A stretch of DNA of 64,000 bases, taken from assembly GCA_018646675.1 (NCBI GenBank), contig JABGUH010000042.1, positions 62,001-126,000 on the forward strand, given 5' to 3'. Both the position numbers and the translations under genes were made by a program. This DNA comes from Bdellovibrionales bacterium (GTDB lineage Bacteria; Bdellovibrionota; Bacteriovoracia; Bacteriovoracales; Bacteriovoracaceae). Shown piece after piece: positions 27,549-35,555 of this stretch (the stretch's first letter is position 1; the number at the start of each line of letters is the position of its first letter). The notes under the pieces are model-generated. The model was given only the letters and a program-made list of their open reading frames with translations, did not search any database and was not told the DNA's origin.

Positions 27549-28910
27549 ATGAATTATGGTGTGCATTCGAAGAATATCGAAACCAAGATCGACCTACTAT
27601 TCTCAGAAATTCTGCAGGAGCAGCAGAAGATTAACTCCATTCAAGAGGGGGATGAGGATAAAAAGCACCTGATTGAGGGGCTACTCGCAGATTTTACCGA
27701 TTTTAGAGGACGTGGCTTCTTCTACAACTATCTCTCCTCAGGTAAGGGACATGGCCCTTTCACCCAACTGGTGGATGGCTCCGTCAAGTATGATCTAATT
27801 AGTGCGATTGGAGTTAATCTACTCGGACACTCCCATCCACTATATATCCGAGCACATTTAGAGAGCACTACCTCCGATGTCGTAATGTGTGGCAATCTAC
27901 TCCCCTATCAGGAGGCTCACCAACTATCAAAGCAGATAATTGGCCAAGTAAAAGAGTCCAGATTAAAGCACTTCTGGTTTAGTGGTTCTGGTAGTTTTGC
28001 TAACGATACTGCATTAAAGATGATCTGGCAGAACAAAGCTCCTAACTATAAAATTCTCGCTTTCGACAAGGCTTTTGCTGGCCGCAGTGTTGCCACTCAG
28101 GAGCTAACCCACAATCCAGCTTACCGCGATGGTATGCCCTCCTACATAGAGGTAGATCATATTCCCTACTTCGATTACCAAAACCCCGAGGAGTCAGCGA
28201 ATATAACCATTGCCGCCATGGAGGAGCACTTTCAAGAGAGTGGTCCCTATGCTGCTATCATGATGGAGCTAATCCAGGGAGAAGGTGGCTTTATCTATGG
28301 TACTAAAGAGTACTATCAAAAAGTTTTAAGCTGGGCAAAGGACCATAACTTATTTGTCTGGATTGATGAAATTCAAACTTTCGGCCGAACAACTGAACTA
28401 TTTGCGTTTCAAATGTTTGAGCTGGATAAGTATGTAGACGTAGTTACTGTCGGTAAGGCACTTCAATGTTGCGGAGTACTGTTTAGTGACGAGTTAAATC
28501 CCAAGCCGGGACTAATCGCAGGAACATTTAATGGTTCTCTCGTCTCTCTTAATGCTGCCAGCAAAACAATCCGTTATTTAAGTGAGGGTAATTTTTATGG
28601 TCCTTATGGGCGAGTCAAAGAGTTGGAAAATGCGTTTCTCTCTAGCCTAAAAGCACTCTCCCATAAGAGCTGTCGTAATAAAATTTCTTACTGTGGTGGA
28701 ATCGGAACAATGATCTCTTTTGAGGTCGGAGACTCATCAAAGGAGATCACGGTTCAATTTATCAAAAAACTTTATACTAACGGAGTAGTAGCATTTATGG
28801 CGGGGAATAATCCAACCAGAGTACGCTTTCTACTTCCGCTCTGTCTTACCGATCAGCATATTAGTGAGATTATTTCCATCATTGAAAAGACAGCGCTAGA
28901 GACACTTTAA
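27549..28910 (+). CDS. Class III PLP aminotransferase (acetylornithine aminotransferase-like)
   Basis: The protein is 453 residues. The cofactor aspartate is D273 (WIDEIQTFGR) and the PLP lysine is K303 (VTVGKALQ). Context suggests it fills the ArgD role, which converts N-acetylglutamate semialdehyde to N-acetylornithine, because argC and argB lie downstream on the same strand. The N-terminal 60 residues are longer than in most ArgD proteins. It might instead act on lysine or a succinylated substrate. The spacing to the next gene is 26 bases, which fits an operon. Confidence 0.7.
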   Translation: MNYGVHSKNIETKIDLLFSEILQEQQKINSIQEGDEDKKHLIEGLLADFTDFRGRGFFYNYLSSGKGHGPFTQLVDGSVKYDLISAIGVNLLGHSHPLYIRAHLESTTSDVVMCGNLLPYQEAHQLSKQIIGQVKESRLKHFWFSGSGSFANDTALKMIWQNKAPNYKILAFDKAFAGRSVATQELTHNPAYRDGMPSYIEVDHIPYFDYQNPEESANITIAAMEEHFQESGPYAAIMMELIQGEGGFIYGTKEYYQKVLSWAKDHNLFVWIDEIQTFGRTTELFAFQMFELDKYVDVVTVGKALQCCGVLFSDELNPKPGLIAGTFNGSLVSLNAASKTIRYLSEGNFYGPYGRVKELENAFLSSLKALSHKSCRNKISYCGGIGTMISFEVGDSSKEITVQFIKKLYTNGVVAFMAGNNPTRVRFLLPLCLTDQHISEIISIIEKTALETL

Positions 28911-28936
28911 CATGAGGCAGACACAGGAGTTTTAAT

Positions 28937-30463
28937 ATGGACTTCCCCCTAAAAGGAAACTACTTCCATGGATCTTTTTCCATGCCACCCATTGGTGGCT
29001 CTAAAGGAGTAGAGCAGATAATTAAGAAATTCTCGCCAGCAAATACTACCCACCATCTCTGGGATGGACCAGTCGACTTTCGCCATGTTGAGCCAGCAGT
29101 TGAGTCCGCAGAGCATGGACACTTGCTATTACAGAAGAAGACATTGGAAGAACGAATTGAGATAGTTATGCGATTGCATGAACAAGTTGAGGTTAACCGA
29201 TCAGAAATAGAAACAGCCATTGCCTTAGAGACAGGTAAACCACTCCACGATGCTAAATGTGAACTAGATACCTTGCAGCAACAGACGCAACACCTAATCC
29301 AGGTGGCCCGTCAAGAGATCGCTACCCAGCAAGTTGAGCTAAATAGTGGGGTTGATGCCAATATCTACTACCGTCCCCTAGGAATTTCGTTAATTATCTC
29401 ATCTTCGTTTTTGCCCATTTTGCAAACGGGTTCTGATATTGTCTCCACCATTCTGGCCGGTAATAGCTTTATTCTTAAGCCATCTGAAAAAGTAATGTTT
29501 AGCAGTCAGCTACTTATCGAGTCTATCGACCAGGCTGGCTTGCCCAACGGAGTAGCAAATATGCTACAAGGTCCGGCAGAGTTAACTCAACGAATTTTAC
29601 GTCAAAAAGAGATTCGAGTTGTTCTGTTCTATGGAAGTAGTGAAAACGGTTTAAGTATTCTACAAAATGCCAGCATTGACCCCACCAAGCAAATATCACT
29701 ACACTTAGGTGCTAAAAACAGCACCATCGTTCATCAAGATGCTAAGCTGGAACCTACACTAATTAACCTACTCTACTCCGCATTCTCATCCGCCGGCCAA
29801 AATGCGCTATCAACCTCCTTGGTGGCAATTCATCGCTCTATACATCAAGATTTTATTTCACAATTTCATAAACTAGCTAAAAAAATTGTGATCGATCACC
29901 CGATCGAACATGAGCATGAACCATTTATGGGGCCACTAATTGACCAACAGGCAGTGGACAACTATCTACTCTACATGGGCATGGCAAAACGTGAAGGAAT
30001 AGAAGAGATAATGAGAGGAAAACAGTTAAGTAAGAGATATCCAGGCCACTACGTGTCACCTGCAATTCATCTAACTGATTGTGACCACACTGACTCTCAC
30101 TTCCTTTCAAATGAAATTATTGGTCCCGTTTGTACCTTTCTGGTATATGACGAAATTGAGCAAGCCATTAACTTGGTTAATTCCTCGCAATATGGATTAG
30201 TCACATCGCTATTTACATCAGACAAAAATATTCAGCAAAGATGTATCGAAACTATTTGTAGTGCAAATATTAATCTCAACCTACCAACAACCTTTCAACG
30301 CTTCTCACTACCGATTATGGGAATTAAGCAGTCTGGAAATTACCACCCTGGAGGTTCTGGAACAATTAGACAATCGGTCTACCCCCTCTCTTGTCTAGAG
30401 TCAAATAGTCTTTATGAGAATAACCTGGAACCAATTAAAAGGGGTATCAACTATGACAACTAA
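28937..30463 (+). CDS. Aldehyde dehydrogenase-fold protein lacking catalytic residues (AstD-like pseudoenzyme)
   Basis: The protein is 508 residues, with the full ALDH fold recognisable from RPLGISLIIS (146-155) and KPSEKV (181-186) to the C-terminal end. Three catalytic positions are altered. The nucleophilic cysteine of the GQxC motif is Ala290 (AGQNALS). The general-base glutamate of the LELGGK motif is His256 (SLHLGAKN). The asparagine of the NFP motif aligns with Phe158. The NAD-contact lysine K181 remains. Its C-terminus overlaps argC by 11 bases, so the two are translationally coupled. I infer a structural or regulatory part of the arginine operon rather than a dehydrogenase. Confidence 0.7.
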   Translation: MDFPLKGNYFHGSFSMPPIGGSKGVEQIIKKFSPANTTHHLWDGPVDFRHVEPAVESAEHGHLLLQKKTLEERIEIVMRLHEQVEVNRSEIETAIALETGKPLHDAKCELDTLQQQTQHLIQVARQEIATQQVELNSGVDANIYYRPLGISLIISSSFLPILQTGSDIVSTILAGNSFILKPSEKVMFSSQLLIESIDQAGLPNGVANMLQGPAELTQRILRQKEIRVVLFYGSSENGLSILQNASIDPTKQISLHLGAKNSTIVHQDAKLEPTLINLLYSAFSSAGQNALSTSLVAIHRSIHQDFISQFHKLAKKIVIDHPIEHEHEPFMGPLIDQQAVDNYLLYMGMAKREGIEEIMRGKQLSKRYPGHYVSPAIHLTDCDHTDSHFLSNEIIGPVCTFLVYDEIEQAINLVNSSQYGLVTSLFTSDKNIQQRCIETICSANINLNLPTTFQRFSLPIMGIKQSGNYHPGGSGTIRQSVYPLSCLESNSLYENNLEPIKRGINYDN

Positions 30464-31508
30464 GATTCGGGCCGCCATCATGGGTGGATCTGGTTATGCT
30501 GCAGCAGAACTAGTTAAACGACTGGTCAATCACCCCAATGCAGAATTGATACGAATATCTAGTATTGACTACGTCGGTGAGAATATTGGCGCCGTTCACC
30601 GATCTTTTGCTGACCGACTGCCATACACTCTTGAGGACTTAACCCCTGAAAAAGTGGCCGAGGGGTGCGATATTGTGTTTCTCTGCCTACCCCATAAAGT
30701 CTCCTATCTGATGGCACCCAAACTGTTTTCTCAAAACGTAAAGATTATTGATTTTTCTGGTGACTATCGAATCCGCGACCAACAAGTCTATAATAAATAT
30801 TACAATACCACTCATACAAACCCGGACAATATTGAGAGCTTTGTCTATGGACTACCTGAACTAAATGCCAACTCAATTCGTAATGCCAATCGAGTTGCAA
30901 ACCCTGGATGCTTCCCGACTGCAACAGCACTTAGCCTGCTCCCACTAGCTCAAGCAGGATTGTTAACCGGCAAGGTCCGCGTGGTTGGCCCAACCGGCAG
31001 TAGCGGCAGCGGTGTTCATCCACAACCGGGAACTCATCATCCCCTACGCCACAAAAATATTAAAAGTTATAAACCTCTAACACATCAACACCAGCCTGAG
31101 ATGTTGCAGATTTTGTCTGATGCTGGAGGGCAGAACCTCGCTGTCGATTTTGTTCCCATCTCAGCACCACTCTCTAGAGGCATACTAACCAATGCTATTA
31201 TTGATCTACCTGAAAGTACTAATGACAGTGATATTTTTGATATCTATCAACAATACTATCAACATTCCCCCTTTATACGAGTACTCTCAAAGGGTAAATT
31301 CCCAGAGATTGTCTCCGTCGCCGGTACCAACTACGTTGAGCTAGGAATCCAACTAGGTGAGAGACATGACGGAAGCCGTACTCTTGTATCAATCGCCTCT
31401 ATTGATAATCTAGTCAAGGGGGCCAGTGGGCAGGCAATTCAGAACATGAATTTAATGTTTGGATTAGATGAGTGTAGCGGCTTAGATGATTTTGCCCTTT
31501 GGCCATAA
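30453..31508 (+). CDS. argC: N-acetyl-gamma-glutamyl-phosphate reductase
   Basis: The protein is 351 residues from the ATG at 30453; an upstream in-frame start would lie within the previous gene. NADP-binding GGSGYAAAE is at 11-19 and the catalytic Cys153 lies in VANPGCFPTATAL. The substrate-binding region is SGSGVHPQPGTHHPLRH, then HQHQPEM. It reduces acetylglutamyl-phosphate to the semialdehyde. GGGG lies about 7 bases upstream. The HHPLRH and HQHQPE segments differ from the usual enterobacterial ArgC and look like the LysY/ArgC subgroup, but substrate choice remains open. Confidence 0.85.
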   Translation: MTTKIRAAIMGGSGYAAAELVKRLVNHPNAELIRISSIDYVGENIGAVHRSFADRLPYTLEDLTPEKVAEGCDIVFLCLPHKVSYLMAPKLFSQNVKIIDFSGDYRIRDQQVYNKYYNTTHTNPDNIESFVYGLPELNANSIRNANRVANPGCFPTATALSLLPLAQAGLLTGKVRVVGPTGSSGSGVHPQPGTHHPLRHKNIKSYKPLTHQHQPEMLQILSDAGGQNLAVDFVPISAPLSRGILTNAIIDLPESTNDSDIFDIYQQYYQHSPFIRVLSKGKFPEIVSVAGTNYVELGIQLGERHDGSRTLVSIASIDNLVKGASGQAIQNMNLMFGLDECSGLDDFALWP

Positions 31509-31534
31509 TCGTCTAATTGAGATCAGGACCAAAA

Positions 31535-32359
31535 ATGTCAACTAGATCAGAACTAATTGTAATTAAGTTTGGTGGAGAGATCATTACTGATCCAACTAGC
31601 TTGAGCAACTTGGCATCCTCAATTGCCCAACTCTTTGCCCATAATTTTCAAATTGTTTTGGTACACGGTGGAGGGCCGATCGCCACCAAGCTAGGAGCGA
31701 AACTAGGAGTTAAGTCCACAATGGTTGGAGGGCGGCGTATCACCTGTCCCAAGTCACTGGAGATAATGAAAATGACTCTGCCGGGGGTTATTAATAGTAA
31801 TATATTGGCCGCACTAAAAGCGACCTCACTCCCCTCTGTTGCGGTAAGCGCTATTAGCTATATTGATGCGATTAAGCGTCCCCCAAGAAAGGTTAGTGGT
31901 AGCAAGGGGAAAATAATCGACTTTGGTGCTGTCGGCGATGTTGTGAAAGTTGATCCTACTTATATAAATAGTTTAACTGCAGCTGGATATATCCCTGTCG
32001 TCTCCCCACTTTGTGCTGACAATGAAGGTAATATCCTAAATATCAATGCCGACACCATTGCTGTCAAAACTGCCCAGGCGATAAAAGCTACTCGTTTCGT
32101 ACTGATAACTAAAGTTGGCGGTGTTTTTGAAGATCTTGATGATCTGACCTCTCGCCTCCCTCTCCTCACCCAACAGAGTGCCTACGAAATGATTGAAAAC
32201 GGCAAGATTCAAGGGGGGATGATCCCTAAGTTGGAGGAGAGCTTTATTTTGCTGCAAAAGCAACTTAAGGTATTTCATATTACTGGTGTGAATAGTAAAG
32301 ACTCACTTAACGAGGAGATACACAATCCAGGAAGTCAGGGTACGGCAGTTACCAGTTAA
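31535..32359 (+). CDS. argB: Acetylglutamate kinase
   Basis: The protein is 274 residues from the ATG at 31535. Amino-acid kinase motifs are complete: IKFGGEI at the start, VLVHGGGPIA, the substrate loop GGRRIT, NADTIAVKTAQ, and GGMIPKLEE near the end. It phosphorylates N-acetylglutamate, the step before ArgC. The N-terminal helix that mediates arginine feedback inhibition in some kinases is absent, so it is probably not arginine-inhibited (inference). The insertion KRPPRKVSGSKGK is not typical of the enterobacterial enzyme. Confidence 0.85.
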   Translation: MSTRSELIVIKFGGEIITDPTSLSNLASSIAQLFAHNFQIVLVHGGGPIATKLGAKLGVKSTMVGGRRITCPKSLEIMKMTLPGVINSNILAALKATSLPSVAVSAISYIDAIKRPPRKVSGSKGKIIDFGAVGDVVKVDPTYINSLTAAGYIPVVSPLCADNEGNILNINADTIAVKTAQAIKATRFVLITKVGGVFEDLDDLTSRLPLLTQQSAYEMIENGKIQGGMIPKLEESFILLQKQLKVFHITGVNSKDSLNEEIHNPGSQGTAVTS

Positions 32360-32370
32360 AAGCAGTGTTC

Positions 32371-34353
32371 CTATCTACGTTTGGGATAAAAGTTGAATGG
32401 CTGATTAACTTCAACCTGTCCACCACCTCGAGGCTCTGGGAACCGAATACCCCGCAGGACAGTGACAACACAACGCTTAACCTCTCCTGGCATCGATGCT
32501 TCTGCTGACTCTACTCCTGCTCGAGAGACATGGCCCGAAGCTGCGATAATAAAATTCATCCTGACTACCCCGTGGAATATTCGCTCTGAATAATCTAAAA
32601 CCTTCTGATAACAGTAACGAAATTGTGGAAGATGATTCAGTAATATATCCCTAATGATTGATGGGTCCATCCCGCCTAAAATAACGGTCTCAAATGGTAG
32701 CCCCGCAGTGAAGATATCCTTTTTATCGACTAATCCCTCAACGCCCTGAGCTCGGTCAAGCTTCCCAGATACCGCTCCGGTCAAAGATCCCGCCCGTTGA
32801 CGGATCGTCGCCTTGGTAACCGTAGCACTAATATCACCACCCTCCAGTTTTGCGGCACCGATCCCACGTGTATCATTCTTGGCAACTTTTATATTTTTGG
32901 TACTGCGCCCCTTGGCCAGCAGTGAACTCATGGTACTCATAAAATCAGGAGACTTATAGGTATCTACCCTCCCCCTTTTATTGCTCCTGCGATTAATATG
33001 TTTTCCAACTGGAGTTGTCCGAGATGCGGCCCTTTTCTTAACAGAAATAGGTGCCTTGGTGACCCTTTGTGAACGGATCACTTTTTTTGCCTTTCTTGGT
33101 GCTGCCTTCCTAACCTTAAATTTTTTAGTAACTTTTTTCCTGCTAGATGGCCTTTTCTTGGCAATTTTCTCCACTTTGGATTTTACCTTTGGCTTGATGA
33201 TTTTTCTCTTATTGTCTTTCATCGCCTTCTTAATTGAAGTACTTTTCTTACTCCACTTTTTTTTATAAAGGATGGTGGCGACTCTAGCAGGGTTTTTTTC
33301 CTCATCAAGCTCGGGATCGACCTCAAATATTGTCATCGCTCCCATGAAAAAAGTGATGGTCAGAAAAACGGCTATTAGATATTTTTTAAAATCAGAATCT
33401 CGACGCATAATTGGAGCATGGTCAACCGCAGGAGGATGATCTGTGCGTCTGACTGATATCTGAACATCTCCATTGAAAAACTGGAGGATGTCATCTTCAT
33501 CCAAGGTGCTATACTCACTGCTCTGCTTAACCCCTTGATCATCTTTTAGTGAAAAGTGCTCATGCCCCGCAGGTGGGTAGATAAATACCTCATCGGACTT
33601 TATCTCTATAAACCGCTCCTTACCGCCTTTAGGTAAATAGGCATACTCCAGATCGGCTGTTCCTTGCTTGATTCCCACTAAAGGAACTCCTCCATCAACA
33701 ATCGGTATATAGTCAACGGAGTAGATATTATCTTTAAAAAGAATAATGACCTCTACAGCCTTTAGGGTAAGATCGTAGTTGAAAATTGGGTAAAGATTAG
33801 AATCATCCTCGAAAATATACTCCGAAAACTCCGCCTTAGGATCACGTGCCAAGGGGTATCGCACAATACGATTAGCCGTTGCTGGCTTGGGGAGCGGCAC
33901 ATCAACTCCATCCGAAGTAACAGGTGGAATCGGGAGTCCTGTTTGATCTGATCTGCTCTCCATGGCGGGAGGCAAATGTCCTTCCTGAATATCAAGTGGG
34001 GGGGGAAACGTCACTGCTGTTTGTAACAAGCCAAATGTTAGTTGATGCTTGGAGATCATTAATTGATCCCCCTCTTTTAGCTCACCGACCACAACCTTCT
34101 CACGATTAACAAATGTCCCGTTTAGGCTATGTAGATCATAGATTTTTGCTCCTGTGGGCATCAATTCCAATATTGCATGAATGGCAGATACATCTGTGTC
34201 CGGGATGATGATATCACATATATCAGCTCGACCGATTAGCATCCTTTTTTTAGTTAACGCAAAATGTTGCTGGTTGCCTGCTGCCTGACCTTTATCGCTT
34301 GTCAGCTCAAAGCGAGTTACTACCAACTTGGAATTATTATCTATATCATTCAA
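32371..34353 (-). CDS. gltG: GltG-like motility protein (FHA domain, transmembrane helix, AgmX/PglI C-terminal domain)
   Basis: The protein is 660 residues. An FHA domain lies at about 30-110 (MLIGRADICD, then HSLNGTFVN). A single transmembrane helix spans about 324-344 (YLIAVFLTITFFMGAM). A strongly basic Lys/Arg-rich linker of about 100 residues follows. The C-terminal 95 residues form the TonB-like AgmX/PglI domain (YCYQKVLDYSERI, then VSRAGVESAEA and RGIRFPEPRGGG). This architecture matches GltG of Myxococcus, which sits in the inner membrane and reaches into the periplasm. It is the last gene of the operon. Symbol by architecture and order. Confidence 0.75.
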   Translation of the reverse strand: MNDIDNNSKLVVTRFELTSDKGQAAGNQQHFALTKKRMLIGRADICDIIIPDTDVSAIHAILELMPTGAKIYDLHSLNGTFVNREKVVVGELKEGDQLMISKHQLTFGLLQTAVTFPPPLDIQEGHLPPAMESRSDQTGLPIPPVTSDGVDVPLPKPATANRIVRYPLARDPKAEFSEYIFEDDSNLYPIFNYDLTLKAVEVIILFKDNIYSVDYIPIVDGGVPLVGIKQGTADLEYAYLPKGGKERFIEIKSDEVFIYPPAGHEHFSLKDDQGVKQSSEYSTLDEDDILQFFNGDVQISVRRTDHPPAVDHAPIMRRDSDFKKYLIAVFLTITFFMGAMTIFEVDPELDEEKNPARVATILYKKKWSKKSTSIKKAMKDNKRKIIKPKVKSKVEKIAKKRPSSRKKVTKKFKVRKAAPRKAKKVIRSQRVTKAPISVKKRAASRTTPVGKHINRRSNKRGRVDTYKSPDFMSTMSSLLAKGRSTKNIKVAKNDTRGIGAAKLEGGDISATVTKATIRQRAGSLTGAVSGKLDRAQGVEGLVDKKDIFTAGLPFETVILGGMDPSIIRDILLNHLPQFRYCYQKVLDYSERIFHGVVRMNFIIAASGHVSRAGVESAEASMPGEVKRCVVTVLRGIRFPEPRGGGQVEVNQPFNFYPKRR

Positions 34354-34373
34354 AATCCAACTCCATCCGCATA

Positions 34374-34631
34374 TTAGCGTATCTGACCAACGGCCCTGAT
34401 GATTTTGTCATTAAAATTTTTTCTATATGGTAACTTGTTTTTAAATCCACGTTGATAGCGAGGTGAAATGGACAGATCACCAGGAGAACCAGCCTCACCT
34501 TCGACAATCAGATCAGAGAAATCAAATTTTTCATATTTTTTATACTTATAGATTATCCTCTTCTGTGGTTTATCTGCAGACTGGGCAGTAGCTGTCATAA
34601 TCAGCAGTAGGGATATTAATAATAGTTTCAT
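34374..34631 (-). CDS. gltF: GltF-like small periplasmic motility protein
   Basis: The protein is 85 residues with a signal peptide (MKLLLISLLLIMTATAQS). The mature part contains KFDFSDLIVEGEAGSPGDLS and ends NFNDKIIRAV, which matches my memory of small GltF proteins encoded between gltE and gltG. Nothing catalytic is visible. It overlaps the gltE-like gene by 4 bases, so it is translationally coupled. Assignment depends mostly on position in the cluster and the FDFSDLIVEGE pattern. Confidence 0.6.
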   Translation of the reverse strand: MKLLLISLLLIMTATAQSADKPQKRIIYKYKKYEKFDFSDLIVEGEAGSPGDLSISPRYQRGFKNKLPYRKNFNDKIIRAVGQIR

Positions 34632-35554
34632 GCTTGATCCCCTAGTAGTTGTTTGATCTTTTCATATTGTTTCGACAGTGACTCTAACTGTTTAGCATCA
34701 ACTCGTTCTATTAATTCTCTTGCCTCTGTCTTTTTCTCAGAAAGAATTAGTGCCAATGCATGGTTTAGAGCAATATAGGGACTCAAACTATGGGGTTCCG
34801 GAATCTGCGCAAAAAGACTAATCGCCTTTCTGGGGTTTCCCTTGGCCAAGTGATATGTTGCCAAACCATTGATTACATCAATGTCCTTATTCTGCTCCTG
34901 ATGTAGTGACATTAAAAGTGGGAACGCCTGATCAAAGAAACCATATCTTAGATATAACTGTGCTAGGTTAAATTTGGGCGTTTTTGCCTTGCGATCCATT
35001 TTAATTACTGAGAGCAAAGCCTCAAGGGCCTTGGCATCCTCACCCTGGCGTAAATAGAGAACAGCAAGATTATTTATGGCAGGCGAATATTTAATATCTA
35101 ATTCACGGGACTTGTTAAAGAATAAAAGAGCCTTACGATACTCATTTTTAAGGAAGTAACAGACACCCACTTGATTCCAGTAGCTGGGATGTTTGTGGAA
35201 TTTTAAAAAATTACCTCTCAATATCTTCTCTGCTTGTTCAAATTCACCTTGATGGCAGAGGCTATTCGCCTGCCCGATTGGCTGATCCTTGGCTTGTACA
35301 CTCTCTAGCCTTGGAGATGAAGCTCTAGATAACGACTCATTTGATAGAACGTCTTTGTCCTCAGCCCCCCCTAAAAAATAGTCCATCTCTTTACGATAAT
35401 GTTCAATCTCAGGAGGTATAAAATCACTATTTTCAATCCAGTAAAATTCATCCTTTTTTTCAGAGCCTGCCATATTCTTGCTTCCCTTGGTACTGGATGA
35501 ACAAGATATAAGCAGCTGCGTCACCAAAAGAATAAATAGTATTTTTGAGATCAT
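34628..35554 (-). CDS. gltE: GltE-like TPR lipoprotein
   Basis: The protein is 308 residues. The signal peptide ends in a lipobox LLISC (Cys18), which predicts outer- or inner-membrane anchoring. Residues 110-290 form TPR repeats, for example YWNQVGVCYFLKNEYRKALL and AINNLAVLYLRQGEDAKAL. In Myxococcus, GltE is the lipoprotein of the motility complex next to GltD. It starts 1 base after the gltD stop and overlaps gltF by 4 bases. Confidence 0.7.
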   Translation of the reverse strand: MISKILFILLVTQLLISCSSSTKGSKNMAGSEKKDEFYWIENSDFIPPEIEHYRKEMDYFLGGAEDKDVLSNESLSRASSPRLESVQAKDQPIGQANSLCHQGEFEQAEKILRGNFLKFHKHPSYWNQVGVCYFLKNEYRKALLFFNKSRELDIKYSPAINNLAVLYLRQGEDAKALEALLSVIKMDRKAKTPKFNLAQLYLRYGFFDQAFPLLMSLHQEQNKDIDVINGLATYHLAKGNPRKAISLFAQIPEPHSLSPYIALNHALALILSEKKTEARELIERVDAKQLESLSKQYEKIKQLLGDQA

Positions 35555-35555
35555 A

